Shown here piece by piece: positions 40,057 through 47,827 of a stretch of DNA of 64,000 bases. Each line of letters begins with the position of its first letter. Positions within the stretch are counted from its first letter, which is position 1. The DNA is from Marinobacterium_A aestuariivivens (GTDB lineage Bacteria; Pseudomonadota; Gammaproteobacteria; Pseudomonadales; Balneatricaceae): NCBI RefSeq assembly GCF_042661465.1, contig NZ_JBHSWE010000001.1:3038001-3102000 (forward strand), written 5' to 3'. The notes beneath the pieces were generated by a model. It was not told where the DNA came from. It was given only the letters and a program-made list of their open reading frames with translations, and did no database searches. The position numbers and the translations under genes are program-made.

Positions 40057-40989
40057 ATGCCGATCAAGATTCCTGACCAGTTGCCGGCGGCGGACCTGTT
40101 GCGAAGCGAAAACATCTTCGTAATGAGTGAAAGCCGCGCGATGCATCAGGATGTGCGTCCGCTCAAAGTCGTGATCCTCAACCTGATGCCGAAGAAGATC
40201 GAGACCGAGAACCAGCTGGTGCGGTTGCTCTCCAACACGCCGCTGCAGGTCGATATCGAGCTGCTGCGTATCGACAACCGTGAAAGCCGTCATACGCCGG
40301 CAGATCACCTGGACAGTTTCTATCGCAGTTTCGACGAGATTCGCGATCGCAATTATGACGGCATGATCATCACCGGTGCGCCGCTGGGGCTGGTATCGTT
40401 CGAGGACGTGCTGTACTGGGATTCGGTGCAGGAGATCATCCAGTGGTCGCGCAAGCATGTCAGCTCGACGCTGTTCCTGTGCTGGGCGGCTCAGGCCGGG
40501 CTCAAGGTGCTTTACGATCTGCCCAAGTGTACCCGTGATCAGAAACTGTCCGGTATCTACGAACAGAGCACCCTGCTGCCGAACGATCCGCTGGTGCGCG
40601 GTTTCGACGACAGCTTCCTCGCGCCCCAGTCGCGCTATGCGGACTTCCCGGTCGAGCTGATCGCGCACCAGACCGACCTGCGCATCCTGGCGGCATCGGA
40701 AAGTGCGGGCGCCTACCTGATGGCCAGCCCCGACAGGCGTCAGGTCTACCTCACCGGCCACCCCGAATACGAGGCGCTGACGCTGGCGCAGGAATATCGC
40801 CGCGACCTGCTGGCGGGACTGGAGCCTGCGTTGCCGGAAAACTACTTCCCCGACAACGACCCCGAACAGTCTCCGCGCAACCGCTGGCGCAGCCACGGCA
40901 ACCTGCTGTTTTCCAACTGGCTGAACTACTACGTCTATCAGATCACGCCGTTCGACCTGAGCGTGATGGAAACGCATATAGACGAATGA
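40057..40989 (+). CDS. metA: Homoserine O-succinyltransferase/acetyltransferase (MetA)
   Basis: Acylates homoserine in the first committed step of methionine synthesis. The 310-residue protein begins MPIKIPDQLPAADLL and has the nucleophile motif LFLCWAAQAGL, the histidine motif TGHPEYEALTLAQEY and the conserved FNWLNYYVYQ-like end (SNWLNYYVYQITPFD). The ATG at 40057 follows CGAGGAG; an upstream in-frame extension is not supported. Whether it uses succinyl-CoA or acetyl-CoA cannot be settled by eye. A palindromic repeat follows directly. Confidence 0.93.
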   Translation: MPIKIPDQLPAADLLRSENIFVMSESRAMHQDVRPLKVVILNLMPKKIETENQLVRLLSNTPLQVDIELLRIDNRESRHTPADHLDSFYRSFDEIRDRNYDGMIITGAPLGLVSFEDVLYWDSVQEIIQWSRKHVSSTLFLCWAAQAGLKVLYDLPKCTRDQKLSGIYEQSTLLPNDPLVRGFDDSFLAPQSRYADFPVELIAHQTDLRILAASESAGAYLMASPDRRQVYLTGHPEYEALTLAQEYRRDLLAGLEPALPENYFPDNDPEQSPRNRWRSHGNLLFSNWLNYYVYQITPFDLSVMETHIDE

Positions 40990-40997
40990 GCCCCCTC

Positions 40998-41187
40998 GTA
41001 GGATGGGTTAGGCGCGCATTGCACGGTTTTCATCGCTCGTCAGGATCTTCGTGCGCGGCGTAACCCATCGCGGGTGCCGTCGGCAACCAATCGATCCAAA
41101 AAACGGATCGATATGACAGGTTCGCGATGCCCGTATCAAGCCGGAAACATTGAACCCCGTGCCGGTGCATCGCTTAACCCATCCTAC
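40998..41187. repeat. Palindromic repeat GTAGGATGGGTTA...TAACCCATCCTAC
   Basis: GTAGGATGGGTTA at 40998 and its perfect complement TAACCCATCCTAC at 41175-41187 bound a 190-base non-coding element; an inner TAACCCATC sits at 41061. It resembles the elements at 46005-46172 and 60722-60892. Its right end supplies the stop codon of the CvfB-like gene. Confidence 0.75.
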
Positions 41188-42020
41188 TGAGGCGTTAACC
41201 TGATTCCATCCTTGCCGATCTCGATCAGGCGCTGCTTGAACAGGCCGCCGATCGCCATCTTGAAGGCTTTCTTGCTGCAGCCGAACAGCCGCGCAATGGT
41301 TTCCGGATCGCTTTTGTCGTGGACGGCCATGAAGCCGCCTTCGAGTTTCAGGCGGTCGAGGATCTGCCCGGCGAGTCCGTCGATCCTGTCGTAGCCCGGC
41401 TTGTCGAGGCAGAGGTCGAGCTTGCCGTCCGGGCGTACCCGCTTGACGTAGCCCTGCAGCTTCTGACCGAAGTGAACGCGGCGGAAGAGGTCGGACTGAT
41501 GAATCAGTCCCCAGTGAGTGCCGTTGACGATCGCCTTGGTGCCCAGGTCCGTGCGGTTGGCAACCACCAGCTCGACGGCCTGGCCGTCGCGGAAGTCGCC
41601 CGGTTCCCGGTCGAGGAAGCGGTCGAGCTTGGCCGATGCGACAATGCGCTCGCTGCGGCTGTCGAGGAAGAGGTGCACCAGGTAGCTCTTGCCTTCCTGC
41701 ATGCGCTGCTGCTGTTCGGAAAAGGGTACCAGCAGCTGCTTCGGCAGACCCCAGTCGAGAAAGGCGCCTACCGGTGTGACGTCGGCGCAGCGCAGCAGCG
41801 CGAAATCGCCGACCTGCGCCAGCGGCTTCTGGGTCGTGGCGACGAGGTAGTCCTCTGAGTCCAGGTAGACAAATACCTCGAGTTCGTCGCCGAGCTGGCA
41901 GTTCTCCGGCACATAGCGGCTCGGCAGCAGAATTTCACCCAGATCGTCACCGTCCAGGTAGACACCGAAGTCCTTCTGCTTGACGACGCTGAGGCGGTTG
42001 TAGCGACCGACTTCGGCCAT
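41184..42020 (-). CDS. CvfB-like S1 RNA-binding protein
   Basis: 278 residues. The protein has tandem S1-like beta-barrels (YNRLSVVKQKDFGVYLDGDDLGEILLPSRYVP; GDFALLRCADVTPVGAFLDWGLPKQLLVPFSEQQQRM; FGQKLQGYVKRVRPDGKLDLCLDKPGYDRID). It ends in a winged-helix-like domain (SKKAFKMAIGGLFKQRLIEIGKDGIRL), matching the CvfB/YitL family of RNA-binding regulators. The ATG at 42020 has GGAGGAG upstream. Its TAG stop lies in the end of the palindromic repeat at 41187. Targets are unknown. Confidence 0.88.
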   Translation of the reverse strand: MAEVGRYNRLSVVKQKDFGVYLDGDDLGEILLPSRYVPENCQLGDELEVFVYLDSEDYLVATTQKPLAQVGDFALLRCADVTPVGAFLDWGLPKQLLVPFSEQQQRMQEGKSYLVHLFLDSRSERIVASAKLDRFLDREPGDFRDGQAVELVVANRTDLGTKAIVNGTHWGLIHQSDLFRRVHFGQKLQGYVKRVRPDGKLDLCLDKPGYDRIDGLAGQILDRLKLEGGFMAVHDKSDPETIARLFGCSKKAFKMAIGGLFKQRLIEIGKDGIRLTPQ

Positions 42021-42072
42021 GGTTCTCTCCTCCAGCCCTGTTCCTGCACATTCCTGCGCTGCCAGGACAAGA

Positions 42073-42103
42073 CAAAAAACAACGGAGCCGGCCGGCTCCG
42101 TTG
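42073..42103 (-). terminator. Rho-independent terminator of luxS
   Basis: Read on the minus strand, CAACGGAGCCGG pairs perfectly with CCGGCTCCGTTG and is followed by TTTTTT. It begins about 20 bases after the luxS stop codon. Confidence 0.9.
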
Positions 42104-42122
42104 CGGGTTCGGGGTCGATGGC

Positions 42123-42635
42123 TCAGGAGTGCTTGGCGAGGAAGGCTTCGTCGAGCTTGAGCTGTTCGTTGCTGTTGACGCCAACGCCGCGGTTGCGGAT
42201 GTTTTCGGCAATCTGCTTGGCTTCGTCCAGTGAATGCATCTGGGCGGTACCGCACTGGTAGACATTCAGTTCGGGTATCTGGTTCTGGTCCTGTACCCGG
42301 AGGACGTCGTTCATCGCCGCCAGCCAGGCTTCGGCTACACGGGCTTCGTCCGGATGACCGATCAGGCTCATGTAGAAACCGGTCCGGCAGCCCATCGGCG
42401 AGATATCGATGATTTCGACGCCGTTGCCATTGAGATGGTCGCGCATGAAGCCGGCGAACAGATGCTCGAGGGTATGGATGCCTTTTTCGCTGAGGATCTC
42501 TTCGTTGGGTCGGCAGAAACGCAGGTCGTAGACGGTGATGGTATCGCCGCCCGGTGTGGTCATGGTCTTGGCCACGCGTACCGCCGGTGCGGCCATGCGG
42601 GTATGGTCAACGGTAAAACTGTCGAGCAGTGGCAT
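42123..42635 (-). CDS. luxS: S-ribosylhomocysteine lyase
   Basis: Cleaves S-ribosylhomocysteine to homocysteine and the autoinducer-2 precursor DPD. The 170-residue protein has the zinc motif HTLEHLFAGFMR, the catalytic cysteine in MGCRTGFYMSLIG, and CGTAQMHSLDEAK near the C terminus carrying the third zinc ligand. Length and motif spacing fit LuxS exactly. It is a single gene with its own terminator at 42073. The near neighbour metA makes homocysteine precursors, so a methyl-cycle link is natural. Confidence 0.96.
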   Translation of the reverse strand: MPLLDSFTVDHTRMAAPAVRVAKTMTTPGGDTITVYDLRFCRPNEEILSEKGIHTLEHLFAGFMRDHLNGNGVEIIDISPMGCRTGFYMSLIGHPDEARVAEAWLAAMNDVLRVQDQNQIPELNVYQCGTAQMHSLDEAKQIAENIRNRGVGVNSNEQLKLDEAFLAKHS

Positions 42636-42729
42636 ACTGGGTCCTCTTGATTCGGGTCTTGGGCCACGCGGGCCGATGGCCCATTATCCCAGTGTGTTGT
42701 GGGCAATACCACCGGCCGGCGGCGCGGAT

Positions 42730-43218
42730 TTAAGGCCGGCTCGGTGTCTGTTCCAGCTGTAGTAGCCGGCGCTTCAGATCCAGTCCGGCCGCGAATCCGG
42801 TCAGATGGCCGGCGCGCCCGACGATACGATGACAGGGGACCAGTATCAGCAGGGGGTTGCGGCCGACGGCAGCGGCCACGGCACGCACCGCGGTTGGCTT
42901 TCCGATCGATTGCGCCAGCGCCGAATAGCTGCGGGTCTCGCCGGGCGGGATGGTCAGCAATGCCTGCCACACCCGGCACTGGAAGTCGCTGCCCGAGAAA
43001 CTCAGCGGCAGCTCGAAGGTCCGGCGCAGTCCGGTGGCGTAGTCGTGCAGCTGCGTCTGCAGAATACTGAACAGGGGCAGCGCCGGTGCGGGCTGCCAGT
43101 CTTCTTGCGGTTGCGGACAGTATTTCTGCCCGCGGCGCCAGAGACCGGTCAAGCGCGCCTGCTCGGCTCGGGCCAGCATCGGCCCGAAAGGGCTGTCGAA
43201 TTCGCAGTACTGAATCAT
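42730..43218 (-). CDS. ogt: Methylated-DNA--protein-cysteine methyltransferase
   Basis: Suicide repair of O6-methylguanine. The 162-residue protein has the Ogt domain with FQCRVWQALLTIPPGETRSYSALAQSIGKPTAVRAVAAAVGRNP and the active-site motif LLILVPCHRIVG. The ATG at 43218 overlaps the TGA of the Ada-AlkA gene, so both are translated together. The pairing makes a compact alkylation-damage operon. Confidence 0.92.
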   Translation of the reverse strand: MIQYCEFDSPFGPMLARAEQARLTGLWRRGQKYCPQPQEDWQPAPALPLFSILQTQLHDYATGLRRTFELPLSFSGSDFQCRVWQALLTIPPGETRSYSALAQSIGKPTAVRAVAAAVGRNPLLILVPCHRIVGRAGHLTGFAAGLDLKRRLLQLEQTPSRP

Positions 43219-44658
43219 GGTCGGGAGGCCTCCTCGAGTTGCAGCCACAGATGCATCACCGCATAGGCCCGCCAGGGCCGCCACGGCTCGGCCCGGGTCA
43301 GGGCTTCGGCGGGGCTGCGGGTATTCAGAGCCTTCAGCAGTCCCAGGTCCGAATGCGGGAAGGCATCGGGCCAGGACAGGGCGCGCATGGCGATATACTG
43401 GGCCGTCCAGGGGCCGATGCCCGGCAGGGCCTGGAGGCGGGCGATACGGTCGTCGATATCGATGCCCGGTTGCAGCAGCGTCGGGTCGTCGGCCGCGGCC
43501 TGCGCCAGCGTTACCAGGGCCCGGGCCCGGGCACCGACAATACCGAGCCCGGCGATGGCGTCTGCATCGAGGGTGGCGATGGCGGTCGCGTCCGGAAAGA
43601 TACGGTTGAGGCCCGGCTGACCGGTCTCGACCGGATCGCCGAAGCGCTCGCAGAAGCGATGAGCCAGCGTGCGGGCGGCGGCCACGCTGACCTGCTGGCC
43701 GATGATGGCCCGCACGGCCTGTTCAAATCCGTCGAAAGCGCCGGGCAGGCGGATGCCGGGGAATATGACCAGCGCGCCAAGGCGTTCGGCGATGGCGTCT
43801 GGGTGGGCCTGAAGGTCGAACAGCCGGCGCACGCGGGTCAGCACCGGGCAGGACCGGCAACAGCGACGGCGCCAGCTGCACTTCGGCCCGGGCCTTATCC
43901 GGGTCGGGCCGGACCTCGATCCAGCCGCGGTGCTCCACCGAGCCGTGCCGCAGTCGCACGGTGCGGCGATAACCGTCGGCGTCGATCCGCTCGACACCGG
44001 GCAGTGTGCGACGCGCGAGAAACCCAAGCAGCCGGGACCAGTCCATCGGAGGCCTGTAGCCGAGGTGGAATCGGAGCTGTGCTGTTCCGGCACCGGATGC
44101 TCCCCGGCGGCGCCATTCGGTCGGCGTCATGCGGTAATGTTCGCGAAACAGGCTGTTGAAGCGCCGCAGGCTCGAGAAACCGCTGCCCAGGGCGAGTTCG
44201 GCAACGGGCAGGCGAGATTCGCTCAGCAGCTGACAGGCCAGCCGCAGACGCTGACTCTGTATATATTGCAGCGGCGAGACCCCGAGGCCCTGCTGGAACA
44301 GGCGGCGCAGATGGCGCGGAGTTATCCCCATCCGGGTCGCCAGACCATCGATACTCTGATCGCAGAGCAGGTCGCCGTCGATCTGTTCGGTGGCGTAATG
44401 CAACAGCCTGGAGGCGGCGTCGACAGGGGCATTGCCCGGGGCCTGGTCCGGGCGGCAGCGCAGGCAGGGGCGAAAGCCCTGCCGTTCGGCGGCGGCGGAG
44501 CTGGTGAAATAGCGGCAGTTCTCCGGACGCGGCGCGCGTACGCGGCAGACCGGGCGACAATAGATGCCGGTGCTGACAACGCCGACGAAAAAGCAGCCGT
44601 CGAAGCGGCTGTCGTGGGTGCGCAGCGCCTTGTAACAGAGATCGGAGTCGAGGTTCAT
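43215..44658 (-). CDS. Ada-type sensor fused to AlkA DNA glycosylase, one frameshift
   Basis: About 481 residues. The N-terminal Ada metal-binding domain has FVGVVSTGIYCRPVCRVRAP and CRYF..CLRC, where the cysteine cluster senses methyl phosphotriesters. An AraC-type helix-turn-helix follows (IDGLATRMGITPRHLRRLFQQGLGVSPLQYIQSQRLRLACQLL). The C-terminal part is an AlkA-like N-domain and HhH glycosylase (FEQAVRAIIGQQVSVAAARTLAHRF, LQALPGIGPWTAQYIAMRAL with the catalytic-Asp region SWPDAFPHSDLG). The frame changes near 43843-43848 by a gain of one base or loss of two. It senses alkylation, activates its own operon and excises alkylated bases. Confidence 0.88.
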
Positions 44659-44776
44659 GCGGTCACTATAACCCGGGCGCCATGCTGTTACTCGCCGGAA
44701 ACGGACATCGATTTCGACGTCGCCGCCGGCCGGTCTCGGCGGTGACGGGGCCCCAGTGCGGCCCGGACGCGGGCAC

Positions 44777-44945
44777 CTAGGAGCCTATCTGACTTAGCCG
44801 ATCGTAGCGAGGGAAAGTCCGTTTTGAGTCAGTTTTTGAGCGATTTTGCGGCGAATAGTGGTTCTATTTAACAAGAAAGCGCTCAAAAAATGGCCAAAAT
44901 CGGCTTTTCCGCAGTAGATCAGTGTTAAGTCCGACAGGCTCCTAG
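44777..44945. mobile_element. MITE-like element with CTAG ends
   Basis: CTAGGAGCCTATCTGACTTA (44777-44796) is matched at the other end by TAAGTCCGACAGGCTCCTAG (44926-44945), imperfect inverted repeats with two or three mismatches. CTAG at both ends may be a target duplication. The 169-base interior has no gene. The TAG of the right CTAG is the stop codon of the spermidine-synthase-like gene. It is probably a non-autonomous derivative of an insertion sequence. Confidence 0.6.
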
Positions 44946-45768
44946 TACTGTTTCAGCTGGTTGAGCAGTCGCTGTAACGGTACGCCCAGCTTCTTGCCCA
45001 ACTGTCTGGCCTGTTGCTGCAACCGTCGCGGGTTGCTGACCGGCAGACCGCCCTTGAAGGCCAGGGCGATCAGGTTGCCGCCGTTCACCGGGCAGAGCAG
45101 GCAGCGGGCGTCGAACAGGGCCTCGAGGCGGGTCAGTGCCAGCCGGTTTCCGGAATGCCCCTCGTCCCAGAGGTTGAGGACCAGAATGCCCTGGTGGTTC
45201 AGCATGCGGTGACAGTCGGCGAGAAAATCCTGGTCCAGCTGCATCTGTTGCATGCCCTCGTCGAGGAAGAGGTCGCTGAACAGTATATCGGTTCCGGTTT
45301 CGGTGCCGCCGTTCTGACGGGCGGCGTAGCATTCCGCATCGTCGATGTCGATCTGCAGACGCGGGCTCTCTTTCAGGAACAGCCAGTCGCGGGCGGTTTC
45401 CACGACCAGCGGGCGCAGCTCCACCACCTGCAATTCCAGTGTCGGATCATAGGCCTGGAGGCAGTTGCTGAGATTGCCGCCGCCGAGTCCGAAGAGGGTG
45501 ACATGGCGGGGGCGGGCATATACAGCAACGCCAGCAGCATCGCCTGAACATACTCGAACACCGGCAGTGCCGGATTTTCACAGTCGATGCAGCTCTGTTC
45601 GCCGCCGTAGCCAAAGCTCAGGTAGCGCCTTGGACCGTCTTCGATGACCCGCACCGGGCCCCAGTCGTCGTAGGCGCGATGCAGTTCCCGCCCAGGCAGG
45701 GTATGTCGGATGGTTCTGTGCGACGAATCGCTGTCGGTGGCGGCGAAATACTCGAGCGGGGCAGGCAT
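44942..45768 (-). CDS. Spermidine-synthase-like methyltransferase-fold protein, one frameshift
   Basis: About 275 residues. The N-terminal half (GPVRVIEDGPRRYLSFGYGGEQSCID, FEYVQAMLLALLYMPAP) resembles the beta-strand lid of spermidine-synthase-like proteins. Beyond the frame break lies the Rossmann motif HVTLFGLGGGNLSNCL, then VVELRPLVVETARDWL and DILFSDLFLDEG. The break is at the G5 run 45508-45512; a sixth G restores MPAPRHVTLF. The stop codon is inside the CTAG end of a MITE-like element. It may be an aminopropyltransferase or an uncharacterised relative; the usual Asp-rich substrate motif is not obvious. Confidence 0.75.
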
Positions 45769-45864
45769 CCGGTCTCCTTGTTCGGGGTGTCGAGCCGCCA
45801 GTATACCGTGGTCTCCCGCGGCCTCCGAATCGCCGTTTCAAGGCCTGCAAACTTGCGTTTAAAT

Positions 45865-45977
45865 TTTTTGCATGTACCGGGAACCATTTCGAATGTTCGC
45901 AGGTCTCTATCTTTGCGAGCAAGAAGTTCTCCAGCAGAGTTTCCTTTACAGCGGTCCTTCGGGGCCGTTTTTTTATG
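45865..45977 (+). ncRNA. Candidate small RNA ending in a UUCG-loop terminator
   Basis: On the plus strand CGGTCC, a TTCG loop, GGGCCG and TTTTTTT (45955-45977) form a textbook Rho-independent terminator, yet no plus-strand gene precedes it. TTTCAA and TAAATT spaced about 18 bases apart (45837-45866) are a possible promoter. The predicted transcript is about 110 bases and includes the U-rich stretch TTTCCTTTAC before the terminator. It lies in the upstream region of the minus-strand spermidine-synthase-like gene. Confidence 0.35.
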
Positions 45978-46001
45978 TCACGCCGCAGGCGTGACATAAA
46001 A
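45971..46001. repeat. Perfect 14-base-pair palindrome
   Basis: TTTTATGTCACGCC and its exact complement flank a 3-base GCA loop. The A/T ends point the wrong way for a terminator on either strand beyond the overlapping T-run, so it is better seen as part of the adjacent repeat cluster. Confidence 0.55.
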
Positions 46002-46004
46002 ACC

Positions 46005-46172
46005 GTAGGATGGGTGGAGCCACAGTGGCACTGTGCTGTCAGTACGCAGCGCCTTTGTTGCGGTGTAACCCATCAGCAATGACGAGGCGTTGCGCCCAAG
46101 ATGGGTTACACGACGCCCTGACGGCGTCAGGAACGGATAACCTGTGCTCTGGCGTCGTTCCACCCATCCTAC
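46005..46172. repeat. Palindromic repeat GTAGGATGGGTGGA...TCCACCCATCCTAC
   Basis: GTAGGATGGGTGGA at 46005 is complementary to TCCACCCATCCTAC at 46159-46172. An inner pair GTGTAACCCATC (46063) and GATGGGTTACAC (46100) adds a nested stem. The 168-base element is of the same type as those at 40998 and 60722. Confidence 0.75.
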
Positions 46173-46300
46173 GAATGACACTCAATTTGGTGACGCCTGA
46201 CAGTCAGCAGTCAAGGCGGGGCTGGCACTGGGAGAGATCGAGGCCGGCGCGGATGCCAAGATCAGGGAACTGGCTGCAGAAGCTGGAGAGGTGTTCGCTG

Positions 46301-46343
46301 TAACGCCTAACGCCTAACGCCTAACGCCTAACGCCTAACGCTT
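46301..46343. repeat. TAACGCC heptamer tandem repeat
   Basis: Six tandem TAACGCC-type units (the last one ending CTTTA) lie in the gap after the DUF1329 gene. Related heptamer tracts occur at 1803 and 11263. A GC hairpin (CCCGGCGC, TTGT, GGCGCCGGG) at about 46359-46379 follows and may help terminate DUF1302/DUF1329 transcription. Confidence 0.75.
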
Positions 46344-46460
46344 TACGAGGAAGGGACATCCCGGCGCTTGTGGCGCCGGGTGACCGTTTTGGTCCGCGGG
46401 GTGTTGCGGAAAGCGCGCTATTTTAGCGACCTCGAGCGAAAAGGGAAGCCTAGCGTTTGC

Positions 46461-47804
46461 CTAACCGGCGAATTGCCTGGGGGTGAAGTCGCCGTGGGCG
46501 AAACGCTGGCTGAAGTCGAAGCCGATGCCCTCTTCGTTGGTCAGGCTGCCGACCAGGTAGCGGCCGGACTGGAGGTCGTAGAGCGCCTCGGCCGCCAGCC
46601 AGGGCACCTGGACGTCGCGATACTGCAGCTGGTGCGCTTCGCCGACGCGCCAGAGCTCGCCGCGGCCGTCGTAATGGTCGACCACCGCGATCTGCCAGCT
46701 GTCCTCGTCGATATAGAACACCCGCTTGGCATAAATGTGCCGTTCGCCCTCCTTCAGCGTCGCCTCGACCTTCCAGACCCGGTGCAGTTCATAGCGGGTC
46801 AGGTCCGGATTGATGTGCCCGGGGCTGAGGATCTGTTCGTAGGTGAGGTCGCGGTCCGCGAGGCGGAAGCTGTTGTACGGAATATAGAGCTCCTGCTTGC
46901 CGACCAGTGTCCAGTCGTAGCGGTCCGGCGCGCCGTTGAACAGGTCCAGGTTGTCGGTGGTGCGCTGGCCGTCGGTCGCGGTGCCGGGGGCGTCGTAGGC
47001 CACTTCGGGCGCCCGGCGGACCCGTCGCTGGCCGGCATTGTAGGTCCAGGCCTGGCGTGGCTGGCTGACTTGGTCGAGAGTTTCGTGCACCAGCAGCACG
47101 TTGCCGGTGAGGCGGGCCGGTGCCTGCACTTCCTGAACGAAATAGAACAGGATATTGGCATCCTTGTCGTCCTGGCGACCGTCGGCCAGATAGGCGGGCC
47201 AGGACATTTTTTCGTTGATCTTCACTGGGGTGAAGCGGCCGTTGGCCTGCACCGGCACCTGGACGAAAGTGCGCTCCAGGGCGCCGCCGCGGTAGCGGGT
47301 CATATGGTTCCAGATCACCTCGAGACCGTTCTGCGGGATCGGGAAGGCGCTGCCTTCCTGCAGCTTCTGCACGCCATAGCCGTTTTCGGTCAGCGTTGCC
47401 CGGGTGGCGTTCTGCCGGATCGAGGCGTAGATGCTGTCCGGATAGGCGGCGCTACGATGGGACGGATAGATGTCCATGCGAAAGCTGTCCGGGTAGCGCT
47501 CGAACAGCGCCAGCTGGCCGGGCGAGAGCTTGCCGGCGTGTTCGGCGGCGTTGACGGCGGTGATGCTGAACAGCGGCTTTTCATCGGCGTAGGGGTTGGC
47601 GTAGCGGTCGCCATCGACCGCTGCCAGACCGCCGTCCCAGGCCGGGATGGTGCCCTCGGCATTACCGGCCTTCTCGGCGCCCACCGGCGTCAGGTCCTGG
47701 CCCAGGCGCGCGGCGTCCTGCTCAGGGACGGCCGCCTGGAGCGGCGGGCTGAACACGGCGGCAAGCGCGGCTGCGGTCAGAAGAGGCATCAGTTTGGTGT
47801 TCAT
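46461..47804 (-). CDS. DUF1329 family periplasmic protein
   Basis: 447 residues with a signal peptide (LLTAAALAAVFSPPLQAAVP). Recognised by segments such as DLTPVGAEKAGNAEGTIPAWDGGL near the N terminus, WNHMTRYRGGALERTFVQVPV in the middle and the repeated tyrosine-rich lines (RRAPEVAYDAPGTATDGQRTTDNLDLFNGAPDRYDW, YKVEATLKEG-like RVWKVEATLKEGERHIYAKRVFYIDEDSWQIAVVDHYDGRGELWR). DUF1329 proteins have a LolA-like fold that could shuttle a lipid. It follows the DUF1302 gene by 23 bases. The pair is usually associated with an RND/MMPL exporter, as at the start of this window. Confidence 0.88.
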   Translation of the reverse strand: MNTKLMPLLTAAALAAVFSPPLQAAVPEQDAARLGQDLTPVGAEKAGNAEGTIPAWDGGLAAVDGDRYANPYADEKPLFSITAVNAAEHAGKLSPGQLALFERYPDSFRMDIYPSHRSAAYPDSIYASIRQNATRATLTENGYGVQKLQEGSAFPIPQNGLEVIWNHMTRYRGGALERTFVQVPVQANGRFTPVKINEKMSWPAYLADGRQDDKDANILFYFVQEVQAPARLTGNVLLVHETLDQVSQPRQAWTYNAGQRRVRRAPEVAYDAPGTATDGQRTTDNLDLFNGAPDRYDWTLVGKQELYIPYNSFRLADRDLTYEQILSPGHINPDLTRYELHRVWKVEATLKEGERHIYAKRVFYIDEDSWQIAVVDHYDGRGELWRVGEAHQLQYRDVQVPWLAAEALYDLQSGRYLVGSLTNEEGIGFDFSQRFAHGDFTPRQFAG

Positions 47805-47827
47805 GGGTTTGCTTCCCCTTGCTGGGT

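Noticed and set aside
45971..46001. Perfect palindrome as a transcription terminator
   Set aside because: The T residues precede rather than follow the stem on the plus strand and are A on the minus strand, so it does not fit a terminator; the T-run itself belongs to the smaller hairpin at 45955.
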